From a virus, in IMG/VR virus record IMGVR_UViG_3300046777_002658, positions 1 through 64,000 of that record: 64,000 nucleotides of DNA. The stretch is one strand, 5' to 3'. Shown here one piece after another: positions 34,857 through 44,400 of this stretch. Below the pieces are notes generated by a model. It worked only from the letters and a program-made list of their open reading frames with translations, was not told where the DNA came from and made no database searches. The first letter of the stretch is position 1, and each line of letters starts with the position of its first letter. Made by a program: the position numbers and the translations under genes.

Positions 34857-36170
34857 CTAGAACGTACCGTAGTTTAGGTTTGACTGCAAGATTTGTTTAG
34901 CAAACACATCTTCAGGTTCGCACACATCTAAAATGCAAATCCAGTGGGGGTATGTAACAACTGGGAGAAAAGCATCACCCAACTGCATAGTCATACCTGT
35001 AGTGGCGGGAGGAGGAGCAATATCAGAAGAGCGCATAAATAAACCAGGAGCCCCATCAATAGCTTCTCCACTACAGTGGTAGGTATAGCCTAAGGAGGCG
35101 CTGGAGTCGTTCATAGCAGTTCTAGCAACTACAGCCACCTTGTTAACTGGCCAGAAAGTCTGAATAGTACCTGTAACAGGGTCACGGTATAGACCATCCA
35201 TGATGCGGATTCTTAAACCAGCAATAGAAGAGATGTCACCACCTGGTCCCATAGTAATAAAGGAAGCAGGAGCCGCACCAGTTCCTAAAGCAGCGTTACC
35301 AGCCACAGTAGTTGTAGGTTGGTTTAACACTAACAAGCTTGGTATACCCATCAATGACTTGATGTAGTCGTTCTGCATAATGATGGTCATCAAGTCAGAA
35401 GAAATAACCAGCTCAGTAAAGCGGTTTTTGTTGGTATTATATAACCATTGTTTAATTAACTGTAAGCAGCTTATTAAATCAGCTTTTGGGTCAGTCCATT
35501 TTACTCCTGCACGACCGTCAGTAGACTTAAATAGTAAGGCTTCTGGACGACCTTTATCATTGACCAAATTACTGGCAGCCACAAGACCAGTACCAGTAAT
35601 AGAAGCATTAGCAGCTACAGTGGCATTAAAGCCATTGTAAGAAAAGAAGTTGTGAGTGGGGATGTTTGTACTAGCATTGATACTAACGTTAGTGCGAGGG
35701 TCTTTGTAGACAATACCACCCAATAAAGCCTTAGCTCGGAAAAGATCTTTAACACGAGCATGACGATTTAACAACTGTTGAACACGTTGTTTAACAATGT
35801 CTGCTGGGTTCCAAGCCTGATTAACAGTACCAACCTTTCTTAACTGGTTGATTAAATGTTGGTCAATAAAGTCATTTTCACGAACTACCGCTGGGTGAGC
35901 CATAAAAGACTGAACCCGGTTTGGCTCCATGTATCCACCGCTGGGAACACCAAACTTAACAATAGGAGTGATACCTAAACCTTCAATGACCTGTTCTGTA
36001 ACGATTGTTCGTTCGGGGATGTTTCTGTCAGGGAAGAAATCAGTTAAAGGAGTAATCTCTAACTGTTCAAAGGATTTAGCTAACTCAGTTAGCTGTAAAC
36101 TGCCAAGTGCAGGGATATCGCCTATATACTTATACTCACTAGCACCAGCATCAAACTCTTGAAGACCCAT
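34857..36170 (-). CDS. Major capsid protein (gpE-like, HK97 fold)
   Basis: 437 residues. The N-terminus LTDFFPDRNIPERTIVTEQV, then GITPIVKFGVPSGGYMEP and FMAHPAVVRENDFIDQHLIN, follows the pattern of lambda gpE-type capsid proteins. It directly follows the protease/scaffold gene. Flanking non-coding gaps on both sides suggest its own strong expression signals. Confidence 0.8.
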   Translation of the reverse strand: MGLQEFDAGASEYKYIGDIPALGSLQLTELAKSFEQLEITPLTDFFPDRNIPERTIVTEQVIEGLGITPIVKFGVPSGGYMEPNRVQSFMAHPAVVRENDFIDQHLINQLRKVGTVNQAWNPADIVKQRVQQLLNRHARVKDLFRAKALLGGIVYKDPRTNVSINASTNIPTHNFFSYNGFNATVAANASITGTGLVAASNLVNDKGRPEALLFKSTDGRAGVKWTDPKADLISCLQLIKQWLYNTNKNRFTELVISSDLMTIIMQNDYIKSLMGIPSLLVLNQPTTTVAGNAALGTGAAPASFITMGPGGDISSIAGLRIRIMDGLYRDPVTGTIQTFWPVNKVAVVARTAMNDSSASLGYTYHCSGEAIDGAPGLFMRSSDIAPPPATTGMTMQLGDAFLPVVTYPHWICILDVCEPEDVFAKQILQSNLNYGTF

Positions 36171-36210
36171 TAGGTTGTTTCCTATTAATTAATAAAAATT
36201 CGATTTAGTA

Positions 36211-37236
36211 TCAAACGTATTGACGATTTTGAGCCTGGCGTTCTGCTAACATTTGGTTGTTGGCAGCAATTACAGAGGCGTAAGGATTAGGAGCTGGAGC
36301 GTCTGGCTTAACAGCTTCGCTATCAACAGCACCCTTTGGTTCAGTAAACAATTGAACATTGTTAGCAGATTGTGCTTCATACATCTTCCAAAATTTCTCG
36401 CGCTGTTCCAAACTCAAGCCACCAGTTTTAATCATCTCAGAGAAGGTTTCTTTGCTTTCTGCGGAGATATTTAAAAGAGAGACTTTAGCAAGTAGATTTT
36501 CTTCGTCCTGCTTTTCCAGGCGTAGGTTAGCTTCACTAAGCTTTTGCTCAGTTGTAGCCAACTTAGTGTTTAAACCTTCAACAGTCAAAGTTAACGCAAT
36601 AACCTTTTCAGAAAGAGCTTGGTATTGATCTTCTAAAGCTTTAGAAGAATCAAGCGTAGTAGTTTCCAATTGAGTTGTCATTTCTTTTTCAGTAGTTAAG
36701 GGAAATAAGATAGTTAAGTTATTTTCAACGCTCTCAGAAAATTGTTGGGTTACAGCCTCTACTCTGGGCATACCAGTCAAAAAAGGACGATTAGTTAAGG
36801 CTGCTCCTCTGAGAACAGTACCTATAGGCTGTCCAGTCTTTTTGCTAATAGCATTTCTAGATACTTCTGCACTGGAGTAGCGGTATGAGCCTTTAGCAGC
36901 GTCTTCATAGGCTTTTTCATCCACAGGATCATACAAAGCATAAAGAGTGTCTGACTGCTGGTAAAGCTTCTCTAAAAAAGCTACAGAAGGAGCTCCTTCG
37001 ACTGTAGAATTATCAGTAGGATGCCCAAGAAATAATGGGGGTTCGTACCCAAGAACATTTCCATCCCAGTTTTGGAGCATAGAGTCAAAGTCTGTCTGGT
37101 CAAACTTTACTTCTCCATAATCAGGATGAAACCATTTCCCTAGAACAGCAATGGGAACCTTCAGGTAATTCTTCTGTTTAGAAAATACCTGCTTGATACT
37201 CCACAGACCATAAGTTATTTCAATAGAATTACCCAT
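36211..37236 (-). CDS. Prohead protease/scaffold (Mu gpI-like)
   Basis: I choose the Met at 37236 (MGNSIEITYGLWSIKQVF); a 15-codon upstream extension is also open. The N-terminal half (KVPIAVLGKWFHPDYGEVKF, PLFLGHPTDN, RGAALTNRPFLTGMP) resembles the Mu gpI-type protease. The second half is a Glu/Lys-rich coiled coil (about residues 200-280) typical of scaffolds. Such proteins fold the capsid lattice and are cleaved before packaging. Confidence 0.75.
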   Translation of the reverse strand: MGNSIEITYGLWSIKQVFSKQKNYLKVPIAVLGKWFHPDYGEVKFDQTDFDSMLQNWDGNVLGYEPPLFLGHPTDNSTVEGAPSVAFLEKLYQQSDTLYALYDPVDEKAYEDAAKGSYRYSSAEVSRNAISKKTGQPIGTVLRGAALTNRPFLTGMPRVEAVTQQFSESVENNLTILFPLTTEKEMTTQLETTTLDSSKALEDQYQALSEKVIALTLTVEGLNTKLATTEQKLSEANLRLEKQDEENLLAKVSLLNISAESKETFSEMIKTGGLSLEQREKFWKMYEAQSANNVQLFTEPKGAVDSEAVKPDAPAPNPYASVIAANNQMLAERQAQNRQYV

Positions 37237-37311
37237 AGACTTTCTAGTGTTATAAAACAAACGTAGCTTGTAAATATACAAGAACCAAGAAAAAAGAATA
37301 GAAAATAAGAA

Positions 37312-38001
37312 TTAAATAACTTGTGAGCTTTTTTGCTTAACAAGTTGTTCGTACTTTCTCTTTATGTAAAGGTTAGTGAGAGTTTCATCCTTTACCCCGT
37401 CTTGAGTCATAAAAGAGGGAGCTGCTAACAAAGCTTCAACATATAGCTCTTGATCAGAAAACTCAGAGTTAACAGGAACAATAGCGTCTTGTGACTGAAC
37501 TACAGTTGCTAAAGCAGGTTGGGCAGTCTCTGAAAACATCTCTTTGGAGTCAGAAGAACCAAGAAGAGTAGCAGGGTCAACATGACTATCACAGTAGTAA
37601 AAAGGAATAACTCTTTGGTTCCACTTCTTACAAATAGCGTGTTCCTCAACAGGCTCATACGTCGAGAAAGCACAGTTAGAGCAACTAGCAGGTAAACGAT
37701 AGTTAGGTATCTTGGAGCAGCACTCTTCCTTAACCCAAGTATTCAAATAACCGTAGGAAGAGTAGTCACTAAACTTCTGCTCTTGCTGAGGCAACAAACG
37801 GTTCGTTGAAATTGCTGCTGCAGAAGCAGCAGGTTCAGTTGGCACAGGTTGGGTAACTGCAGCAACTGGTTCTTGTGCAATAGGAACTCTTGCTACTAAA
37901 GCAGGCTTTGGTGCTTCTTGACCGCTTGCTAAAATAGGTTCGATAGTAGGGGTAAAGTTGGGACTAACGTTAAGAGATTGTAGAAGATCAAGTTCTTGCA
38001 T
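37312..38001 (-). CDS. Cys-rich protein next to portal (229 aa)
   Basis: Low-complexity Pro/Ala N-terminus, then a cysteine group: EECCSKIPNYRLPASCSNCA followed by HAICKKW and YYCDSH. The spacing suggests a zinc or Fe-S site. It lies upstream of the protease/scaffold. Function unknown; possibly in head maturation. Confidence 0.55.
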   Translation of the reverse strand: MQELDLLQSLNVSPNFTPTIEPILASGQEAPKPALVARVPIAQEPVAAVTQPVPTEPAASAAAISTNRLLPQQEQKFSDYSSYGYLNTWVKEECCSKIPNYRLPASCSNCAFSTYEPVEEHAICKKWNQRVIPFYYCDSHVDPATLLGSSDSKEMFSETAQPALATVVQSQDAIVPVNSEFSDQELYVEALLAAPSFMTQDGVKDETLTNLYIKRKYEQLVKQKSSQVI

Positions 38002-38053
38002 AGGAATTAAGTAAGTCTAGATTCAAAGTACAGTAGGTTTTGGAATAAACAAA

Positions 38054-38680
38054 ATGGAAAGTTACGCTTTTTTAGTAGCACAAAGAGATTATTTAAAAAA
38101 GTTTAAGCTACTCTCTTTCCCAATAGAAAAGGAAGATGACAGTAAAAAAGGAATAACAACTATTAGCATGAGCGTAGTTTTTGGTGATGAAAGCCACTTA
38201 ATTTCTAGATCGTCAAGAACTATTCCTGACTTTTGGGCTAATGCTGTAAAAATAGAATCTGCTAGGCAGACTATTTTGTACAATCACAAGAATAATGAGA
38301 TTAGCTTTCTGGAAGCTGTGGGAAACATGGTGCTAGAGGAGTTTTCTAATAGTCTGGTTAAGTCTGCTTCTATAAAAAACTACTTAGTAACTTATTGGGT
38401 TGGCTTGAATAGGTATATAGTACCCCTACAGCCCAACAAGTCTCACTTGATTCAAGACTACGAAAACTTAGTAGCTTCTAGAGCCTTGTTAAAAGGCTAC
38501 ACAATCAAAGAGATAAAAGGCAGTCACTTCGAGGTTACTTCTGCTTCTGGTAGAGTTCAAGCTACGTCTCTTAACAACTGCACTTGTAGGGAATTTACAG
38601 ACTTTAACGACTGCTTACACAACAAGTTTGCCAGAGCAGTAGCAAGAAATAGACCGCATCTAAGTTACTTACTGAGGTGA
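38054..38680 (+). CDS. SWIM zinc-finger protein
   Basis: 208 residues on the plus strand inside the minus-strand head genes. The C-terminal NCTCREFTDFNDCLHNKFA is a SWIM motif (CxC...CxH), used for DNA or protein binding. Its end overlaps the portal 3' end by 12 nt. An accessory gene; partner unknown. Confidence 0.75.
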   Translation: MESYAFLVAQRDYLKKFKLLSFPIEKEDDSKKGITTISMSVVFGDESHLISRSSRTIPDFWANAVKIESARQTILYNHKNNEISFLEAVGNMVLEEFSNSLVKSASIKNYLVTYWVGLNRYIVPLQPNKSHLIQDYENLVASRALLKGYTIKEIKGSHFEVTSASGRVQATSLNNCTCREFTDFNDCLHNKFARAVARNRPHLSYLLR

Positions 38681-40096
38681 GCGGCTATTAACTTGTTTGG
38701 TGGTGGAGCCTGTTGCTCTACCTGCTTTACCGGCTCCGTTTGGTCCCACGTCAGAGTTATTAGTTTTCTGGCGGGGATTAATAAGCATTTCCTTAATGAA
38801 CTTAGAGTCATCTGCACTCATATGTCTGTCAGCAAGTTTAACCATCTGCCTAACCATGTTCCAGTCAGCCTGGTTTCTGGGGTTAAGGTAGCCATTCTCT
38901 GTGAGACCCTTAACCATTTGCATGGTAGCTACTCTATCCTCAGAGCGATCGCTGTAGACTCTAGCAAAAGTAGGTGGTATTTTGGCAGAAGCTCTATTAA
39001 AGTTCCACTTAACAAGTAGAGTTAGAATCTGTTTGATAACTGCAGTGGTTAACTCTTCACGCTTTTTATCCTTGATAGCACTAAAAACCTCCATTCTTCT
39101 TTCTACTACTTCAGGTGTCAGCCCACTAGCTCTATCACTAATCAAAAAGTAGGGGCAGATATGTTTGATACTCTCCTCATCAGCAAAACCAATAGCATCT
39201 AAAAATACGTTTCCTACCAAGTCTGACTGAGGAACAGAACCAACTTCCGGTTTAGCTCCATCAACAGTAAAAGGTAGCAAGAGAGTTTCTTGGATACCTT
39301 CATCACTTTCTAGCTGTTCTCTCAAAACATCTAAAGTAGTAACAGGTTCTTCTTCTCCCGTAGAAGGATTAACCCTCAGCTGAGAAGTAGAGTGAGAGGG
39401 ACTGACAATAAAGGTAGTTCTGTGACCTGCTTTCTGAAGGTAAATCATCATAAGGTCAATCAAAGCCTCTTTTAGCCTTTGCCACTTATAGCCTGGAGAA
39501 ACTATTGACTGACCATAGTAGTTACCATACTGGTTATCATTAGCTAAAAATAGGACTTTCCAAAGGTCTAGCTTAGTCTCTGCTGCATTAAAACCTATAG
39601 AGCTTTGGTAGATGCCAGCTTTGTGATACCCATCGTAACTGGTTGAACCTTCTTTAAGTCTTCCTTTTTTATCTGTGTAGATAGTAATTCCAGACGGGTG
39701 GTAAGTGATTAGATCTTCCAAAGTTAGAGTACCAAACTCTAACTTAAACATAATTTCTGAAACACTAGCTCCCGCCCAATCAGAAGTAAACTGAGCAGTC
39801 TCTAAACAAGACTTCCAGCTTACTCCAAGACTGTCTTCCATAGTCTTGAGGTTATTGTTTAGAAACTCAGCTATTTCGGCATCTGGATGGCATATCTCTC
39901 CAATAGTAGAGATTATGTAGTTGTCGTAAGTGTTGACTGCTGACTTAATAGTTAAGTCTTGTCTTACTAACCTTTCATTAAGCTTAAGGCGAACTTGGGG
40001 TAGTTTTCTGCTAAATTGATTTTGGTTAAAACCCCCTTGTTGGGTAAACTTACCTTTAGCTGCTCTTTTATCTTCATATACAATATCTGTTGCCAT
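38669..40096 (-). CDS. Portal protein (DUF935/Mu gp29-like)
   Basis: 475 residues. The segments NNLKTMEDSLGVSWKSCLET, ASVSEIMFKLEFGTLTLEDL, KWQRLKEALIDLMMIYLQKA and DRASGLTPEVVERRMEVFSA match the layout of gp29-type portals in the usual length range. Portals form the DNA entry channel and dock the terminase, whose gene lies 24 kb away here. Confidence 0.75.
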   Translation of the reverse strand: MATDIVYEDKRAAKGKFTQQGGFNQNQFSRKLPQVRLKLNERLVRQDLTIKSAVNTYDNYIISTIGEICHPDAEIAEFLNNNLKTMEDSLGVSWKSCLETAQFTSDWAGASVSEIMFKLEFGTLTLEDLITYHPSGITIYTDKKGRLKEGSTSYDGYHKAGIYQSSIGFNAAETKLDLWKVLFLANDNQYGNYYGQSIVSPGYKWQRLKEALIDLMMIYLQKAGHRTTFIVSPSHSTSQLRVNPSTGEEEPVTTLDVLREQLESDEGIQETLLLPFTVDGAKPEVGSVPQSDLVGNVFLDAIGFADEESIKHICPYFLISDRASGLTPEVVERRMEVFSAIKDKKREELTTAVIKQILTLLVKWNFNRASAKIPPTFARVYSDRSEDRVATMQMVKGLTENGYLNPRNQADWNMVRQMVKLADRHMSADDSKFIKEMLINPRQKTNNSDVGPNGAGKAGRATGSTTKQVNSRSPQ

Positions 40097-40107
40097 TACT
40101 TACTTAC

Positions 40108-40518
40108 TTATTTAAATAGTTTTTGGATTGTATTGTTAGAAGAACCAAAGTTTAGTTGTCCATTAAATTTTTCTCTAGCCATCTTAGCCTCTTGCTCCTG
40201 CTTTCTTAGATCTCTGCTGCGTTCTTCTCCTATCCTTGTAACTTCAAAAGCTATAGCTTTCTTGATCGCATCAGGCAAACCGTAATGCTTGTAAAAAGTA
40301 TCTTCGTTAAGACCAAACCAGTCTGCAACTGAGACTGGCATTAGTTGGTTTATAGCTACTAAACTAGCAATGTCATACTTTTTAGCAAGCCTCTCAGCAT
40401 CGTTTTGAGAACGAAAATAGTGCTGTGCAGAAAATATCTCTGCTTCCTTACTAGTGTTAAAGAAATGTTTGGGATTTAGAGGATACCAATCAGGAAAACA
40501 AGAAAGCTTCCCTCCCAA
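40108..40518 (-). CDS. Tail chaperone extension, probable -1 frameshift product
   Basis: As a free ORF it would start at TTG (40518) without a good ribosome-binding site and have 136 residues. The same frame is open upstream through the end of the 258-residue gene back to a run of six A (40599-40604 on the minus strand). A -1 slip there would fuse both into one protein, as with lambda G/GT-type tail assembly chaperones. The sequence is helical and charged. Confidence 0.5.
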   Translation of the reverse strand: MGGKLSCFPDWYPLNPKHFFNTSKEAEIFSAQHYFRSQNDAERLAKKYDIASLVAINQLMPVSVADWFGLNEDTFYKHYGLPDAIKKAIAFEVTRIGEERSRDLRKQEQEAKMAREKFNGQLNFGSSNNTIQKLFK

Positions 40519-40568
40519 CCTAGCACTAGATGTTATGGGTATAGGAGGTATGTACTTGCAGAATGGTA

Positions 40569-41345
40569 CTAAGCTGAGGTAACAGTTGTAGTGCTTGCTT
40601 TTTTGGATGGAGATTTCTTCTTCCCAAGCGCGGCTTTCTTCAGCTTTCCCCGCGCTTTAGCTGCTTCAGCACCATCATTGTCTAATAAAAATAAGTTAAC
40701 AAAAACTGTAGAAATAAACTGTACATCATCAATACGCTCTTCATCTAACAAGCACATTACATCTTTAGGCAGTTCTATAATAGGTGCTTGGTCAATAGAC
40801 TCTAGACACATCGCCACCAGCATTTCATCAAGAGTACAACCATTTTCTTGAGGACTCTTGTAAGAATTGTCAGCTTTCCATTGGGTAGAGGTGTTAGGAC
40901 GATTCAGAACATAACTCTTGCCAGAAGGAGTAATAGAACCAGGAATTAAAGTAGTCTGAGTTAAAGGCTTAACACGCTCTTCAACAGCAAAGTTTTTTGC
41001 AGAGCGAGAGTAGTCTTTGTCCAAAAAGCAAGTTTCAATAAACTCAATCATCATTGCCTGACGATCATCAATAGGAAAGGAAGCCAAACGTGATGGTAGG
41101 TCTTGTGCCTCCATAGGAATCTCTTTCTTACCTGTTTCGGTTTTAGCTTCTATTTTGGTCAACATAGAAGCAAACAGTAACTCCTCAACGCTGTAGTTGG
41201 GTCCTACTTCGCCCTCTCTGGTGGGATAAGGATAAATACGTTTAGCTTTTCTGTAATCTCCATAGTTAGGAGCTTGGTAGGTAATAGTTAGCTTCCGGTT
41301 TGGTAAGTCTGCTGCGTCAATAACTAATAGCTGTTTATCAAGCAT
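40569..41345 (-). CDS. Candidate tail assembly chaperone (258 aa)
   Basis: The first gene of the minus-strand block. Its end is Lys-rich (KKAALGKKKSPSKKASTTTV). The codons AAA AAA GCA near the end offer a slippery run, and the -1 frame is open across the stop. A position next to the giant virion gene (a tape-measure candidate) agrees with a tail assembly chaperone. No family motif recognised with certainty. Confidence 0.5.
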   Translation of the reverse strand: MLDKQLLVIDAADLPNRKLTITYQAPNYGDYRKAKRIYPYPTREGEVGPNYSVEELLFASMLTKIEAKTETGKKEIPMEAQDLPSRLASFPIDDRQAMMIEFIETCFLDKDYSRSAKNFAVEERVKPLTQTTLIPGSITPSGKSYVLNRPNTSTQWKADNSYKSPQENGCTLDEMLVAMCLESIDQAPIIELPKDVMCLLDEERIDDVQFISTVFVNLFLLDNDGAEAAKARGKLKKAALGKKKSPSKKASTTTVTSA

Positions 41346-41424
41346 AGTAATAAGCTAGTAAGTTGGATACAAACTCAATGTAGCTTGATAAACAGAATGG
41401 AAGAAGAAGTTATAGGCTTGAAGA
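41346..41424. promoter_or_regulatory. Divergent intergenic region
   Basis: 79 nt separate the minus-strand block from the giant plus-strand gene. Promoters for both must lie here or overlap coding DNA. An ATG at 41398 opens only 13 codons, so the giant gene starts at 41425. Confidence 0.4.
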
Positions 41425-44400
41425 ATGGAAGAAAATAGTAATTTACTAGACAACAACAATGATTATGATGATTACTCTGAGGAGCTCTACAATAATAACA
41501 CCTTAACAGAAGCTCCAACAGAGCAAGAGATAAGAGAGAACCCCTTCAGAAGTCTTATTGAATACAATATTAATCATGGCGGGGGAATTAATAAATTCTT
41601 TGACAGCTCAGACTATAACCAGTCTGACCCCTTTAAAGCCGCCGCAAACTTGAGTATTAGTTTTAACCAAAAGATGCTGGGGGTTGAAGCTAGAACTCAA
41701 AGAGAGTATTTAGAGTTTGCTGTGCAGGTACAAGCGGATAGACTGTCTTCTGCGATAGGTAGCTATGAAGCTGATATGCAGAGAGCAACAGGACATAACC
41801 TAGCTGGCGAGAGAGTAGAAACCTATAAATCTCCAAACGGCTTCCTGACTAGACCTACTCAATATGATACCTACTCCTTGTTCTCTAATCAAGAGGCTAG
41901 AGAAATGGGGCTAAGGTTGTCTATGTACCAACTACCAGAGACAAACACAGTAGTTGGTATCTCACAGCGCAGCAGAAGCAGCACAGAAATAGTAACCCAA
42001 AGCTTTTTAAACTCTGATCAATCAAGAAGAGACTTGTCCTCCACAAACTCACAAAGGTCTATGAGAGTCTTAGTGGGTAACGAGGTAGCTAGTAATATTC
42101 TTAATAGAAATGAGAATATAAATGTTTATGGTGTAGGAATGCCTCAAGGAGCTAACTTACACGCTAAGGTTGGGTATTTATATACTAATAATAGTCTTGA
42201 GACTGACTACAAAGATACTTTAAGAAACCAGAAAGCGCAAACAGCTTTTATATCTACACAAAATATTACCTCTGCCCTTCCAAAAGCTAATACCTCCGAG
42301 GAGATGTTAGTTCTTTCTAGAGGAGACATATACAGAAGCAATAACCAAAATCCGCTTACTTATAGAGACTCTATTCTTGACGAAAGAGAAGAAATTAGAA
42401 ATCGCTTAATAGATCAGTTAAAAGGTGTCACAGATGCTATAGCTAGTCTAGCTAAGTCTCAACAAAGACAGGTAGAAAAAAGCTTTAGAGAAAGTGTTAA
42501 ACAAGTTACAAAAGATAATATAACAAGCTTAGAAAGCATGAGAGCGGGTGCTAACTCCTCTGTGTTTGTAAATGAAGATATTTTAATAGAGATTAAAAAT
42601 AAAGTTAAAGATGCTGCTGAAAAAAGCAGCACTAAAAAGGTAGTTTTATCAATCCAGTATTTAGAGAATATATTTCTTGACAATAGCTCAAACTCTTCTA
42701 GCAGGTATGATAACGATGTAAGAATACCCATGCTAAACGCTCTGGAATTGTTATCAAAACAAGGTAGGTTAAGTCTTGCTACATCCAGCGTTAGTTTTGC
42801 TCCTGACCAAGGGTTGTTTAACATTTTAGATAAATTTCACTCCAATGAGATAACCGGTTATAGCAAAACAGTTTTAAAAACCCTTTTAGACAATAACTCC
42901 TTTTCAATTCTGCCTACTAGTTTTGCTCACAGTAAGACGTTTGCCATCTTTGATATGCCAGAATCTAGACCAGACTTAAATAAGCTTAAACTAGATAGTT
43001 TTGGTATAAGTTCTGCTAACTTCACCCGCAACGCTTTCGAGAATAATATTGAGACTGGTTTAATTCTTGATAGGGACAGCCTAAGAGGATTAACAGACCG
43101 AGAACAGCAAGATATAACAAACTACTATTATTATGGTGTCAGTAATTTTAATAGGCTAAGAGCTCAAGGTTCATTTGTAGAAAGTAGAGGCAATGCAGAG
43201 CAAACAGAAAAATTAATAGGTATTCTGACATCTATGGGAGGTCAGGAGTCCAGAGAAAGAGTATCCGGCTCTCCCTTTGTTTTTAGTAGACGTTATGACA
43301 TTAACAGAGGTGTTGAGCTATCTGGGTTAGATATACAAATAAGGGGTTTAGGACAGGGTGCTAAGGGTTACTCGTTCTCTGTCACTGTAGGACAGGAGTA
43401 TGGTCAGAATGGCTATGAACCGATTGTTTATCTTTCTAAAAACAATCGTGTGATCAACGGGATGATCTATAAAAATGATTCATCTCAAGCTTTACAACTT
43501 TACAACGGTGAGTACCTGGCTCCAGGAGAAACTAGACAGTTTAGTGCTTTGGAAGTAGTGGCTGGTTTAGTTGACACACTGCGCCACACAACGCTTTTTG
43601 AGGCTTCTAGAGGATCTTTACAGACAGCTATAAAATCAATGACGACTGCTACCAGACTGCAAGGTTTGAGTAGAGTTTTGGGTAACCTACTGTTTGAGCA
43701 AGCTCAGTTGAAGAACTATATGAGCTGGTTAGACAGTCAGGGTTCAGGTTTTACTGATGTAATGACAAACCTGCACCAAAGAGATGCTGGAGCCAGAGGT
43801 TGGTTAAACAATATTCTTAACGATGGGAAAGATCAGAACATAGCTACAAAAACACTAGCTTCTTTAGCAGAAAGACTTAGTATTCCTTTGAGTCAATCTA
43901 GTTTAGGAACTGAAGTAGCAAGTAGACTACCTGAACGTACAGCACAAATTCTGGATATTCTGAATAAGGAAATTGGAGGCGATCGCAGAGATGTCGCTAC
44001 AACTACTGCTGGAATGGTAAAAGCTTTAGACAGACTATTAATGAATAGTTTAGATAATAGCCAAACAGCAACTCTCTACACTGACCTCTTAAGAATGATA
44101 GTTCAGCAAGATGCTGTGGCTAATGATATATACGAAAGAAGTCAGCAGAGAGCTAAACAAGAGTTGTTTTCACAAATGACTAGTGCTTTCATGCAGCCTC
44201 ATGAGTTGAGATACTCATTTGGGCAAGCATTGTATAAAAGACCAGTTTTTAGCATTAATAATGATTTATCTAAACTAGCAAGGTCACAAAATACTCTAGG
44301 GCTGCTTCTTTCCCCTCATGGCTTGAGGCATGGTGAATCTTTGGGTGACACTTACATTAGAGCGATAGCTGATAGTGTGAGATTCACTGAAAGAGATTTA

